From assembly GCA_964635975.1 (NCBI GenBank), contig CAZWPO010000011.1, forward strand, positions 20,494 through 84,493: a stretch of 64,000 bases of DNA, in the 5' to 3' direction. A model generated the notes under the pieces. The model was not told where the DNA came from and did no database searches. It saw only the letters and a list, made by a program, of their open reading frames with translations. The position numbers were made by a program, and so were the translations under genes. This DNA is from UBA5314 sp964635975. GTDB lineage: Bacteria; Bacillota; Syntrophomonadia; Syntrophomonadales; Syntrophomonadaceae. Below are positions 53,378 through 62,793 of this stretch, in pieces; position 1 is the first letter of the stretch, and each line of letters opens with the position of its first letter.

Positions 53378-55162
53378 CTATTCCCCCCCTACGATGGCAT
53401 CAAACGGGCACACTTCGGCGCACAGGCCGCAGCCCGTGCAGCTGTCGCCGATTACCGGTTTCTTATCACTCTCCATGATAATAGCCGGGCATCCTATGTC
53501 CTTGACGCACATACTGCAGTCTTTGCACTTTTCTTCAACGATCCTAAATGGTAAACTGTGCGCCTGTTTGATGCAGGGCCGCCGCATAATGACAACCGCC
53601 GGTTCCTGGCTGTTCATCGCTTCTTTGAGGATGGGAACGGTCTCTTTCAGCTTGACCGGGTCTAACGTATAGACCTTCTTGACGCCGCACCCTCTCACCA
53701 TACCCTCGATATCTACGGGTTCGAAGCTCATCCCCATCGCAGTAACTCCAGTGCCCGGGTGGGGCTGGAAACCAGTCATAGCTGTTGTCTGGTTGTCTAA
53801 TATTACAAGTAACAGAGGATAGCGGTTATATACCGCATTGACCAGCCCCGGGATTCCGGAGTGGAAAAATGTAGAGTCGCCCAGAACCGCTACCGTCTTG
53901 CGGTCCGGTTCGGCCCAACCGATCCCCTGAGCCTGGCTGACGCAGGCCCCCATGCATAGACAGGTATCGACCATGTTCAGGGGCGGCATCATGCCCAGGG
54001 TGTAGCAGCCAATATCCCCGGTGAAAACAATGTCCTGTTTACCGGCCGCCTTCTTCAGGGCATAGAAGCTGGCCGTATGGGGGCAGCCAGCACACAAAAT
54101 CGGTCTTCTGATCGGCAGCTCGGGCTGCACCCTTCTGGCTGCCAGAGTCTGGTCGAGCCCCAGGAATTTAACCAGAGCTGATCTGACAATATCGACATTA
54201 AACTCCCCCACCCAGGGGCTATAGCCTGTGTATTTTCCTTTTATCCGGGTCTGGATCCCCTGCATTTGCGCAATCCTGGCCACTTCCTCTTCCAAGCAGG
54301 GGTCCAGTTCTTCCAGAACCATCACCTGCTCCATATGAGAGAGGAATCTGGAGACTATTTTTTCCGGCAGGGGGAAATCAGTGCCGATTTTCAGAACTGG
54401 TATATTTAGCTTCAGCTCACCGACAACTTCCATCACATACTGGTAGGCTGCTCCCGAGCAGATAACTCCGTCTCCTTCCCCGCTTCTAATCTGGTTGTAT
54501 GGAGACGATTCAAATTCCCCGCGGATTGCCGCCAGCTTATCCAGGATCTCTCCATGCTTTATCGTAGCCAGGCTGGGGAATATCACCCAGCGCGCATCTT
54601 TCTCAAAGTGTCCGGACCTGGGGGCCGGTCTTACTCGCTCTATTTCAACATCCTGACCCGCGTGCGATACCCGGGTAGTACTTCGCAGAATTACCGGGAT
54701 CTCGAACCGCTCCGAGATTTCAAAAGCATCAATGACCATCTGCTTGGCTTCCTGAGGATTGGACGGATTCATCACCGGAATCCTGGCAAACTTTCCAAAT
54801 GCCCTGGTATCCTGTTCAGTCTGCGAGCTGTGGGGTCCCGGATCGTCAGCCACCACTATGATCATGCCGCCTTTTACCCCCAGGTAAGCCCCGGTCATAA
54901 GGGGGTCTGCGGCCACATTGAGGCCCACCTGCTTCATTGATACTATTGACCTGACACCGCTCATCGCAGCTCCAAAAGCCACTTCGAAGGCTACCTTTTC
55001 GTTTACGCACCACTCGGCATGAAAATCATAACGGTCCGCCAGACTGGCCAGCGTGGAAAATATTTCTGTAGACGGCGTGCCCGGATAAGCAGTCGCAACT
55101 CTCACTCCCGCTTCCACAGCACCCCATGCTATAGCTTCATTTCCATTCAATAAGCGTTTCAC
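53378..55162 (-). CDS. iorA: Indolepyruvate:ferredoxin oxidoreductase, alpha subunit
   Basis: The 594-aa protein has a TPP-binding pyrimidine-type domain at the N-terminus (EAGVRVATAYPGTPSTEIF), a TPP pyrophosphate domain (FTGDIGCYTLG; LGDSTFFHSGIPGL; ILDNQTTAMTGFQPHPG) and two C-terminal [4Fe-4S] clusters (CKDCSMCVKDIGCP and CTGCGLCAEVCP). Length and order match IorA. GTG 55162 has AGGAGG 7 bases upstream. A promoter and a leader terminator lie just upstream, suggesting attenuation. In peptide- or amino-acid-using anaerobes the enzyme links aromatic amino-acid breakdown to ferredoxin. Confidence 0.95.
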   Translation of the reverse strand: MKRLLNGNEAIAWGAVEAGVRVATAYPGTPSTEIFSTLASLADRYDFHAEWCVNEKVAFEVAFGAAMSGVRSIVSMKQVGLNVAADPLMTGAYLGVKGGMIIVVADDPGPHSSQTEQDTRAFGKFARIPVMNPSNPQEAKQMVIDAFEISERFEIPVILRSTTRVSHAGQDVEIERVRPAPRSGHFEKDARWVIFPSLATIKHGEILDKLAAIRGEFESSPYNQIRSGEGDGVICSGAAYQYVMEVVGELKLNIPVLKIGTDFPLPEKIVSRFLSHMEQVMVLEELDPCLEEEVARIAQMQGIQTRIKGKYTGYSPWVGEFNVDIVRSALVKFLGLDQTLAARRVQPELPIRRPILCAGCPHTASFYALKKAAGKQDIVFTGDIGCYTLGMMPPLNMVDTCLCMGACVSQAQGIGWAEPDRKTVAVLGDSTFFHSGIPGLVNAVYNRYPLLLVILDNQTTAMTGFQPHPGTGVTAMGMSFEPVDIEGMVRGCGVKKVYTLDPVKLKETVPILKEAMNSQEPAVVIMRRPCIKQAHSLPFRIVEEKCKDCSMCVKDIGCPAIIMESDKKPVIGDSCTGCGLCAEVCPFDAIVGGE

Positions 55163-55180
55163 ACCTAAACCTCCTGACAC

Positions 55181-55206
55181 AAAAATAGCCAGGCAAAAGC
55201 CTGGCA
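55181..55206 (-). terminator. Terminator in the iorAB leader
   Basis: The perfect GCCAGGC / GCCTGGC stem with a TTTT loop is followed by TATTTTT on the minus strand, then 8 bases later by the iorA ribosome site. It could end the metallophosphoesterase transcript, or act as an attenuator for a promoter at about 55285-55311. Confidence 0.75.
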
Positions 55207-55284
55207 GTTAAAAGCAATATTTTCTCCGCTTAACTACGCTCAACTATGCTCATAATACTACTGCAATGAGCCGAATCTCTGTAT

Positions 55285-55311
55285 ATTATACCACTCAGAA
55301 TTAATTTGTAA
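55285..55311 (-). promoter_or_regulatory. Likely promoter of the iorAB leader
   Basis: A perfect TATAAT (55285-55290) on the minus strand, with a TTACAA-like box 15 bp upstream (a short spacer). It lies between the metallophosphoesterase stop and the leader terminator, so transcripts begun here must pass the hairpin at 55181. A GCTCAT/ATGAGC inverted repeat occurs in the leader. Confidence 0.5.
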
Positions 55312-55351
55312 TATCCTGTAGGTTTGCGCATTTAGCTCACAGATCACCTGT

Positions 55352-56482
55352 CTAAAGACTGCCGGTAAATTTTATCTTGATATCCACTATTTCCGGTTTG
55401 TTGCCTATTCGTATCGGCGGTCCCCAGGTGCCGAAGCCATTGGAGACGATCACCTGCAGATTCCCTTTCTGCAGGTAACCCCAGTCTATATCGTACATAT
55501 TTCCAGTGATAAGATTTCCAGGGAACAGCTGGCCCTGGTGGGTGTGTCCGGATAGCTGCAGATCTACGCTGTTTTGTTCTGCTTCTTCCAGATTGGACGG
55601 ATTATGGTCCATGAGTATCACCGGCCGCTTCATATCGACTCCAGCCAGCACCTCTTGGAGTCCCCCCTGCCCCGGACTTTCGCCGAAATGCCCGCGGTTG
55701 CCCCGGCCTACCAGGTAGAAGCTGTTGTCGATCAGCTGGTATCTGTCAACCAAAACCGCCACCCCGGCCTCCTCCATATAGGGTATGATATTCTGGCGCA
55801 TGCCGTCGTGGTTGCCCAGAACCATGTAGGTCCCCAGACGGGGATTTAAACGGGCCAGGGTGGCGCCCATATTGTGCTCTACAAAAGGCCCGATATTGCC
55901 GTCGATCACATCCCCCACCAGAAATACGATATCAGGCTTGCGCTCATTAATCTGGTTGACCAGCCTATCCAGACGTTCTTCATCGACGATGGCTCCCAGG
56001 TGGAGGTCGGAGACCATAACTGCGTGCAGCTCTTTTGCATCCCCAGCATCTTTTTCGATGCTGATATCATACTCCGTAACCACTGGATGGAGAGCGTTCC
56101 AGGTGCCGTATACCATAAGTCCCAGAATGATCAGTAGAACCGACAATCCGATTTTAGCAGGAGCGTGTTTAATGTGGTGGGGGATGAAACTCCACCACTT
56201 ATCGGCCAGCCTGACCAGGTCGATCAAAACCACGATAAAGAATGCATAGAAGATGAAAGCCAGGGAATACCCGCCCAGCCAGGGGACGCTTGCTCCCAGG
56301 ATCCCCTGCCCCAGGCCCATCCGCTGGAATATAATGAAGGAAAAGGTAAAGAACAGGTAAACAACCCAGTACAGTACTATATAACGGGGTTTAAAGCTGC
56401 CTGCGAAAGCCTGGTGGCCTCGCCAGCCCACATAGAAAATCACTCCGAACATTATTAAGAAAAGTATCGACCAGAAACCCAT
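55352..56482 (-). CDS. Membrane metallophosphoesterase (YkuE/YaeI-like)
   Basis: The 376-aa protein has four membrane helices (about 1-130), then a calcineurin-like phosphoesterase domain. All metal motifs are present: SDLHLGAIVD, GDVIDGN, GNHDG, and SGHTHQGQLF at the end. Members of this family cleave lipid or nucleotide phosphates at the membrane face. ATG 56482 is a best guess (GGTG about 8 bases upstream); GTG 56497 is possible. It stands upstream of iorAB on the same strand but a terminator intervenes. Confidence 0.9.
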   Translation of the reverse strand: MGFWSILFLIMFGVIFYVGWRGHQAFAGSFKPRYIVLYWVVYLFFTFSFIIFQRMGLGQGILGASVPWLGGYSLAFIFYAFFIVVLIDLVRLADKWWSFIPHHIKHAPAKIGLSVLLIILGLMVYGTWNALHPVVTEYDISIEKDAGDAKELHAVMVSDLHLGAIVDEERLDRLVNQINERKPDIVFLVGDVIDGNIGPFVEHNMGATLARLNPRLGTYMVLGNHDGMRQNIIPYMEEAGVAVLVDRYQLIDNSFYLVGRGNRGHFGESPGQGGLQEVLAGVDMKRPVILMDHNPSNLEEAEQNSVDLQLSGHTHQGQLFPGNLITGNMYDIDWGYLQKGNLQVIVSNGFGTWGPPIRIGNKPEIVDIKIKFTGSL

Positions 56483-56739
56483 AAGATTCACCCACACAAT
56501 CCAATATATATTCGCCGTAAGGATAGATTAAGGATACCATGCTTTGCCTAAAAATTGATTAGAAATTGGAGGAAAACAAGGACCCGACAGGCGAATCCAA
56601 GAATCCCCCTGAAACATCATACTGATGACTTGCGTCCGGCTTGCAGGCATATAGATGATCTGAGAGCAGCTACTTACCGGCCTGTATCAAAAACATGGAA
56701 GTGAAACGGCCGGCTGCGTCTCCCTTTTTTCGACATTCA

Positions 56740-56870
56740 TGTTGCATTTTTGCAACCTATTGTTCCCGGTTCAATCCCTTTAAATCTGGTTGCAAAACCG
56801 CACTACAAATAAAAAACAAAAAAATGTTGCAATTTCGATACACTTTGTATCTTTCATGCAACATAACTGC
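56740..56870. other. Cluster of GTTGCA/TGCAAC half-sites in a 470-bp gap
   Basis: Between the metallophosphoesterase gene and a small ORF at 56951 lie several GTTGCA or TGCAAC words. Two face each other as GTTGCATTTTTGCAAC (56742-56757), and further copies are near 56789, 56824 and 56857. This could be a binding-site array or chance in AT-rich DNA. Nothing else is seen in 56483-56950. Confidence 0.4.
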
Positions 56871-56950
56871 ATCATAACACTAATTTTCTGCAATTCCGCT
56901 CCAGAAATTATTCGCTATGTCTACAAAAATTATAACATTTTTTTACTCAA

Positions 56951-57166
56951 TTAGGCACTCTGCGCATAGGTCTGGTTGATAATTTCCACGCAGGAATGAG
57001 GCAGCCAATCACTGATGATATCACCCACCAGCACCTTGTAGACCATGTTGTTTTTCTCGTAATTGCGGGATTCCTCATCCAAAATCGCGTTCACCGCCAC
57101 TATGATGCCTTCTAACCCGTACAAATCGCCCTCAAATCCCTTGATGATGACTTTCTGTTTTAACAT
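56951..57166 (-). CDS. Small beta-rich protein of unknown function
   Basis: The 71-aa product reads as a KOW/SH3-like small barrel (QKVIIKGFEGDLYGLEGIIVA ... YKVLVGDIISDWLPHSCVE). ATG 57166 is chosen for ACGGGGG about 8 bases upstream. It follows the ABC-2 transporter genes on the same strand. No family is recognised with certainty; the VxIxGxxGxxxGxxGxIV pattern is like domains that bind RNA or ligands in small proteins. Confidence 0.55.
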   Translation of the reverse strand: MLKQKVIIKGFEGDLYGLEGIIVAVNAILDEESRNYEKNNMVYKVLVGDIISDWLPHSCVEIINQTYAQSA

Positions 57167-57263
57167 AATCCGTTCCCCCGTTTCTAAAAGACCTAAAGAA
57201 CACGCTCTGCTCACTAGTGTAAATTTTATGCAATAATCATGCCAGATAAAGGCGTGAGCTGGT

Positions 57264-58061
57264 TCATATATTCATGTCTCTTCTAGCGTAAACTGCGAAA
57301 CCAGCTGAAAGCAGCAAGAGAGTGGCTACGGCGGATATTGTGACATATACACCGGACAACCCGCCCCGGCTCAACGTCCCGGCGGCCTCAAAATACCTGA
57401 ACGGAGTCAGGTATCTCAGAAAGCTCAGACGTCTGTCAATATCGATCATCACCGAAAGGATGAATGCGCCCAGGAGCAAGGCCGCGCTGGCAGATGCCGC
57501 ATCCCTGGAACGCTTCTTGATGGCTGCCATGGCCGCTCCCATGGCCAGGAACAATATCTGAAACAGCATCATGCCGCCCATCAAAAGCTTGACCCCCCCG
57601 GCGACATAGACATCCCGGCTATAATAGCCCAACAGAACCTGGGACGATACCCAGGTCGCTGCGTTTAGGATAATCACATTGACCAGGCCAGCCATTACCT
57701 TCTCCGCCATCACCCGGCGGCGGGAGACCGGTTTGGTGAATAAGAATTCGGCCGTTTTGTACTCCTCTTCTTTGGCTATGATATTAGCGCCTAACAGGGC
57801 TGCATGTACTCCGGCCATGATCAGCAGGTATAGGTAGAGCATGCTGAAAAATCCCAGAGCGGTGGACAGGTCGATGGCGCCCAACCCTACGATAGACTGC
57901 ATGGCCCGGGGCATCTGCCTCATCAGATCGTTTACCGACTGGCCTGCGCTTGAGTAGCCCGCGAATTTCGCCATTCCCCCCGCCACCAGAAACAGCGCCC
58001 CCAGGCACCAGATAACCAGAGACTTCCCATTCGCCTTCATTTCTCGAATAAAGACATTCAT
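57264..58061 (-). CDS. ABC-2 type transporter permease
   Basis: The 265-aa protein has six predicted membrane helices. The typical ABC-2 segment EEEYKTAEFLFTKPVSRRRVMAEKV lies near 90-115. ATG 58061 is chosen for GGAGAG about 6 bases upstream. It is the last of three adjacent genes (ATPase, permease, permease), and both permeases are similar, so the transporter is probably a heterodimer. The substrate is unknown. Confidence 0.9.
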   Translation of the reverse strand: MNVFIREMKANGKSLVIWCLGALFLVAGGMAKFAGYSSAGQSVNDLMRQMPRAMQSIVGLGAIDLSTALGFFSMLYLYLLIMAGVHAALLGANIIAKEEEYKTAEFLFTKPVSRRRVMAEKVMAGLVNVIILNAATWVSSQVLLGYYSRDVYVAGGVKLLMGGMMLFQILFLAMGAAMAAIKKRSRDAASASAALLLGAFILSVMIDIDRRLSFLRYLTPFRYFEAAGTLSRGGLSGVYVTISAVATLLLLSAGFAVYARRDMNI

Positions 58062-58075
58062 AATCATCTCTCCAC

Positions 58076-58873
58076 TCAATCTGATCTCACATCCCGGCGG
58101 GAGTACATATAGAAGCTCACTGCCGCCGCGGCGGCCACCACCGCCGCTTCAGTCCAGAGGAAGGGAGCTTCATAGCGCCGGTTCTGCATGATATAAGTAA
58201 AATCGAAGTACCTGAAAGGGGTGATGAAGCGCAGCGCCCGGTCGCCGATGACCGAGCTGAACATATTGATAACGAACAGGGCGAAGACGGTCCCCAGGCT
58301 CAGAGAGATGATCGACCTGACCCTGCCCAGCACCACCGCCGCTGCCGTGCCGGCGGACAGGAATATGGCTTGCACCAGGAACAGGGTGAATGAGATAAGG
58401 AGGAAGGTCTTCATATCAAAGGGCTCGCTGACCATCGCCCATGACAGCAGCAGGACCGCGCCCAGGAAGAGCAGGTTGGTAAGCAGCAGCAGGGTCAGGG
58501 CGGCCAGCAACTTGGCAGAGAGGATCTGGCCCCGGGAGACCGGCTTACTGAGTAGAAATTCAGCGGTCCTGTCATTCACCTCCCGGGCGGTTAGCGACAG
58601 CCCAAGGTTCATAGCCTGTATAGCACCGCACAGCAGCACATAATTGAACAGCAGTGAATAGAAGCCCGTAAAAAGCCCTATAGTTTCCAGCGAGATTCCC
58701 AGGGCAGCCAGCACCGCAGCCGGGTAGGCGGCCAGGATCTTTCGCGCCTCCTGGGCGTTCTGCGCGAACGCCGGGTAGATGGATAAGAAAAAGGCAGCCA
58801 GCATTATCATGGTCAGACACCATATCAGTGCCGTCTTGCGCTGTAGCCTTATCTCCTGCCAGAATATATTCAT
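58076..58873 (-). CDS. ABC-2 type transporter permease
   Basis: The 265-aa protein has six predicted membrane helices and the paralogous segment NDRTAEFLLSKPVSRGQILSAK, matching its neighbour at 57264. Its ATG overlaps the stop of the ATPase gene (ATGA at 58870-58873), a sign of translational coupling. Both permeases end in a short basic tail (YSRRDVRSD and YARRDMNI). Confidence 0.9.
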   Translation of the reverse strand: MNIFWQEIRLQRKTALIWCLTMIMLAAFFLSIYPAFAQNAQEARKILAAYPAAVLAALGISLETIGLFTGFYSLLFNYVLLCGAIQAMNLGLSLTAREVNDRTAEFLLSKPVSRGQILSAKLLAALTLLLLTNLLFLGAVLLLSWAMVSEPFDMKTFLLISFTLFLVQAIFLSAGTAAAVVLGRVRSIISLSLGTVFALFVINMFSSVIGDRALRFITPFRYFDFTYIMQNRRYEAPFLWTEAAVVAAAAAVSFYMYSRRDVRSD

Positions 58874-59763
58874 ACCGCCTTTTCGTCCTTCTCGTAGTAA
58901 TGGATAAATATCTCCTCCAGGCTGGGCTCCTCCACCCAGATATTACTGATATTTATGGTGGCGATCTTTTTTATCAGCGAGTTGACACTGCCTCGGAACA
59001 GGAAGCTGATGCTGTCGCCCTCGCCCTCCAGCTTGCTAACACCCTCCATCCGGAAGAAATCACTGCTCACCCCAGCCGGCGTCTCGATCTTTATCCTCTT
59101 GAAGCTCTTCTCCTTCAGGCTGCTGATCTTCTCCAGGCTTACAATCCGCCCCTCCTTGATGATAGCGACCCGCTGGCAGAGCCGCTGCACCTCCCCCAGC
59201 ACATGGGACGAGAACAGGACCGTGGCTCCCCTACGGTTCTCCTCTTTGATCAGTTCGTAGAACTTGTGCTGCATGAGCGGGTCCAGCCCGCTGGTGGGCT
59301 CATCGAGTATGATCAGGCGCGGCTCGTGCAGCAGGCCCTGCACGATGCCCACCTTGTGCCGATTGCCGAAAGAGAGGTCTTCTATCCGGCGGTCCATCTC
59401 CAGTTCCATAATCTCACCGAGTTCGTTCGTACGGCGGCTGCAGTCGCGGCCGTAGAAGCTGGCCGAGTAGCGCAGCAGGTCAATAACCTTCATCTTCTCG
59501 TAATAAAAAACTTCCGACGGAACATAACCGATCTCTCTTTTTATCTCAGTACCGTATTTGACACAGTCCTTACCGAAGATCTTAGCACTCCCGCTGGTCG
59601 GGTATATCAACGAAAGAAGCGTCCTGATGGTGGTCGACTTGCCGGCTCCGTTGGGTCCGATGAAGCCGAATATCTCGCCCTCCTCGACATCTAAGCTGAC
59701 GTCTATGATCCCCCGGGCCTCACCGTAGTATTTGGTAAGCTGATCGATCTCGATAACCTTCAT
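58870..59763 (-). CDS. ABC-2 type transporter ATPase
   Basis: The 297-aa protein has Walker A GPNGAGKSTT, signature LSFGNRHKVGIVQGLL, Walker B LIILDEPTSGLDP and the H-loop FSSHVLGEV, followed by a C-terminal extension of about 90 residues typical of ABC-2 drug/lantibiotic-type ATPases. ATG 59763 has GGAG about 11 bases upstream; a TTG three codons earlier is possible but too near. It heads a three-gene transporter operon. Confidence 0.93.
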   Translation of the reverse strand: MKVIEIDQLTKYYGEARGIIDVSLDVEEGEIFGFIGPNGAGKSTTIRTLLSLIYPTSGSAKIFGKDCVKYGTEIKREIGYVPSEVFYYEKMKVIDLLRYSASFYGRDCSRRTNELGEIMELEMDRRIEDLSFGNRHKVGIVQGLLHEPRLIILDEPTSGLDPLMQHKFYELIKEENRRGATVLFSSHVLGEVQRLCQRVAIIKEGRIVSLEKISSLKEKSFKRIKIETPAGVSSDFFRMEGVSKLEGEGDSISFLFRGSVNSLIKKIATINISNIWVEEPSLEEIFIHYYEKDEKAV

Positions 59764-60071
59764 CGGCGGCAAAGCTCCTTCTTTTAAGCAGCTAGTTGAC
59801 GCTGCTATTTATCTAGCTTATTATGCCGATAAGAAGCTATTCCGATACGCACATGGCCAGAACATTGCCAGGAAAAGGATGTACGGTAATTAAAGAATGG
59901 CTCAGCAAGAACAACGCCAGGTCAAGATGCTTGGTAAATAAATCGCAAAACTGCTGAAAAGGAAATGACACAGGTCTGCTGATAATGAAAAATAATCGTG
60001 ACCAGCAGTTCCTGAAGAGTTACTGTATAATCAAGACGAAACTAATAAATGCGCACGGGAGGAAGAGACTA
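59764..60071. other. Divergent intergenic region
   Basis: About 300 bp between the ABC-2 operon and the zinc-ribbon gene, with no strong promoter boxes and no RNA structure seen. A 34-codon ORF (59853-59957) lacks a ribosome site. Confidence 0.35.
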
Positions 60072-60716
60072 ATGTTCTGCCCCGAATGTGGAAGCCAGGT
60101 AGCATCCGGCAATGCCTATTGCTCCAACTGTGGAAAAGCACAGAATAATCTACAGAGTGAAAATTCGAATAGTACATCTCCTGGTATATTTATTTCTCAA
60201 CAGTCCACCCGAAGGGCAAAATCATCTGGTGGGATAATAACTGCGGTTTTGGTAATCTGTGTATTGCTGCTGGCCGGAGTGGGCATATACTTCACTATGA
60301 ATTGGAAAAAGCCTGCGCAGGTCGTAGATACTCCTGGCCAGGTGGTCTATAAGCTTTGCGAAGCTGTAAATCGCCAGGACTTCGAAAAAGCTATGACCTT
60401 TATAGATCCTAAATATAAAATACTATATGACCTGGGCAACAAATTCGGCCGGGACGGCAGTAGTTCTGAAAGCGGTCTGCTGGAGCTCTTCCCGATGGAT
60501 AGAATCAAGAACGACCTGGGAGCATCGCTGCCCCGCTTAACAGTTAAGAGCATCGATTCGGAACAGGTCCAGGGCGATCAGGCCGTAGTAAAAGCGACCA
60601 TTAGCATCCAGGACAGAAAATCCTCCAGCAGCGTCAATCAAAAGGTCACCATGCAGATGCAAAAATTCGGCAGCTCGGGGACCTGGAAGATCACCAACCT
60701 GGAGTTGAATTCTTAA
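60072..60716 (+). CDS. Zinc-ribbon membrane protein with NTF2-like extracytoplasmic domain
   Basis: The 214-aa protein starts with a zinc ribbon (CPECGSQVASGNAYCSNCG at about 3-21), a short linker and one membrane helix (about 52-73). A soluble outer domain (85-214) of the DUF4878/NTF2-like type follows (QVVYKLCEAVNRQDFEKAMTFIDP ... GTWKITNLELN). ATG 60072 is chosen for GGGAGG about 9 bases upstream. It stands alone. This zinc-ribbon plus membrane plus beta-domain layout is common in Clostridia, and its function is not established. Confidence 0.8.
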   Translation: MFCPECGSQVASGNAYCSNCGKAQNNLQSENSNSTSPGIFISQQSTRRAKSSGGIITAVLVICVLLLAGVGIYFTMNWKKPAQVVDTPGQVVYKLCEAVNRQDFEKAMTFIDPKYKILYDLGNKFGRDGSSSESGLLELFPMDRIKNDLGASLPRLTVKSIDSEQVQGDQAVVKATISIQDRKSSSSVNQKVTMQMQKFGSSGTWKITNLELNS

Positions 60717-60761
60717 GAGATTTGCTGGGACGGCAGGCCAGAAGCCGCCCACTACGGCAAG

Positions 60762-60790
60762 AAAGGACCAAGCAGCAAACTTGATCCTTT
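60762..60790 (+). terminator. Hairpin after the zinc-ribbon gene
   Basis: AAAGGACCAAG pairs with CTTGATCCTTT (one mismatch) about 45 bp after the stop. Only three T residues follow, so the terminator role is moderately supported. Bases 60791-61076 hold nothing I can name. Confidence 0.5.
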
Positions 60791-61076
60791 CATTACTCTC
60801 TTAGATTATCCCCGAAAGCAAACAGGTTATTTCAAGTCAAAGTATAGTTACTTTTCCATCACTATTCATAATCCGCGTGATTTGCAAAAGTATTGCTGTT
60901 TGCTTTATCGAGCGTTACATAATAGTTCTATTTGTAGCAGTACATAAGCGTGAGTTATCCAACACTGTTTTCACGTGGGCAAAGCATAAGAAAGAATCTA
61001 AGGCTTTTTGAGTAATATCTATATCCAGGTCACCATTCCTGCGAAAACGTTGACGATATCCGCATTTTAGCGCATA

Positions 61077-62681
61077 TTAAGTAGTGGATATTTTCCCATT
61101 TCTTAAATCATCATAAATATTACCCTGTACAGCATTAAATTTATCAAAGCGATATAAAGGGTCATACTCAGATGTATAGCCATTTATGGTTTTACGAGTA
61201 CCATTCGGATAAAAAAGTTCCCCATAAACTATATTAATTGTCTTATATTTACCGTTAAGAAAAGCGTCTCTACTTTCTGATACGAATTGAGGCTGGAAAG
61301 ATCCTATAAATATACTGCCATCTGGATAATGCCATTCGCCATCCAACCACATTAGCTTTTCATAATCGGGTGAATCGAGTAGATCAATATTAGAGAAGGT
61401 TTGGTCTAAGCTCCAAAGTGTCGCCCATCCCTCTATTCTTCCTTCGAAAACAGTTCCATTGTCCAAAGTAATTTTTCCTCCCCCTTGAGGTTTTCCATTA
61501 GATAAATAGCCTTCATATTTTCCATTGGTTAGGGAAAACGAGCCCGTATGATTAATTAATTGGCCAAATCTAAAAGAAGTGTCATAAGTGGTATGCGCCT
61601 CAATATATTTTGCTTCTCCATTATTGCTGGTGAATGTTCCCTTAACATGGTACTCTTGCTGTGTTTTTCTTTTAGAAAAAGGATTTTCGCACATAGGCTC
61701 CGACCTTAGATCACCATAGAAGCTACTGCCATCAGGATAATTCCAATTACCATGTCCCAAACCCATGTCGTTAATTGTTCCTCTAATGGTTATTCCATCG
61801 TTTGTCTTTAATACCGAGTAACCATTTGCATAACCTGCATAATAACCAAATGGAAGAACTTTTGTTGAATATAACTCAGAGTATCCCGGTAAAGAAAACG
61901 TTTGCACAATATTAAAATTAAACGGTTGAATCTCGTTTCCGTCTATGGTTAATGCAACCACCCATGATCCCAAACGATATTGTTCTTTTGGCAGAGTCGA
62001 GTACGCAACATTGCTTACACTGAATGCCACCGGGCATGAAGACACCAACTGTTTTTCGCCATTCTCAATGAAGAACCAGTCCATTTTTATTTCTTTTGAT
62101 AGGGGACCAGTGAATTCAGCTTCAGCAAAAATTGATTCTGAATAAACAGAAAAATTCTTAAGGTATTCGCAACCGAGACCTCTGATGCCACGCTTCGTGA
62201 CAGAATCGAGTCCCTGAACAACCGCAAAAGATTTTAAACCTGTGCCGCTAGAGATATCAACTGTTTGGGTTTCGGCATCATAGGAAACTTTGCAAAAGCA
62301 TGCCTCAGCAACTGTTCTCAATGGAACCATTACTCTGCCGTCAATTATCTGTGTAGGAACATCACCGTATATAGCTCGATCATCCATATAAGCAGTAGAA
62401 TTTCCTACGAAAACGTAAAGACATTGAATACCCGGGAATACAGCTTTTCCACATTGTTGATCCGGCATCCAATCAACTCTCAGCGCGCCCAGAGCTTCAA
62501 AAGTCTGTCGAAAGGGGACAAGTATACGACCTTCGACTATTACAGGCGGCACATCATAGCAGACCTGGCTGCCATTCACAAACACCATGGGAGCCTCATC
62601 CGCCCTCGCCGGCTCAGATGGTAGGTTAACAATAGCAAGCATGATAGCAACAACCAGCAAAATTTTGATACTTCTTAGCAT
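61077..62681 (-). CDS. Secreted stalk-domain protein with MORN repeats
   Basis: The 534-aa protein has a signal peptide (1-27, ending PARADE) and a stalk domain (30-155) with ILVPFRQTFEALGA and VMVPLRTVAEACF half-repeats. A middle beta region (160-280) comes next, then a long tail with MORN-type repeats (YPDGSSFYGDL, YEGYLSNGKPQGGGKI, DNGTVFEGRIEGW, YPDGSIFIGSF). ATG 62681 has AAAAGGAG about 8 bases upstream. MORN motifs usually lie in the cytoplasm or on membrane surfaces; joined to a secreted stalk domain they suggest an adhesive or wall-binding protein. A diverged fragment of a paralogue lies upstream. Confidence 0.82.
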   Translation of the reverse strand: MLRSIKILLVVAIMLAIVNLPSEPARADEAPMVFVNGSQVCYDVPPVIVEGRILVPFRQTFEALGALRVDWMPDQQCGKAVFPGIQCLYVFVGNSTAYMDDRAIYGDVPTQIIDGRVMVPLRTVAEACFCKVSYDAETQTVDISSGTGLKSFAVVQGLDSVTKRGIRGLGCEYLKNFSVYSESIFAEAEFTGPLSKEIKMDWFFIENGEKQLVSSCPVAFSVSNVAYSTLPKEQYRLGSWVVALTIDGNEIQPFNFNIVQTFSLPGYSELYSTKVLPFGYYAGYANGYSVLKTNDGITIRGTINDMGLGHGNWNYPDGSSFYGDLRSEPMCENPFSKRKTQQEYHVKGTFTSNNGEAKYIEAHTTYDTSFRFGQLINHTGSFSLTNGKYEGYLSNGKPQGGGKITLDNGTVFEGRIEGWATLWSLDQTFSNIDLLDSPDYEKLMWLDGEWHYPDGSIFIGSFQPQFVSESRDAFLNGKYKTINIVYGELFYPNGTRKTINGYTSEYDPLYRFDKFNAVQGNIYDDLRNGKISTT

Positions 62682-62793
62682 TCAGGTCTACTCCTTTTCT
62701 TGTAATACCAGGGAGATTTTAAATCACATAAAATATTTATTCTACTTCAATCACCCTTAACGCCGTATTCTACCATCATAAATCTTATCTTAT

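Noticed and set aside
59853..59957. 34-aa ORF upstream of the zinc-ribbon gene
   Set aside because: No ribosome site and no coding signal.
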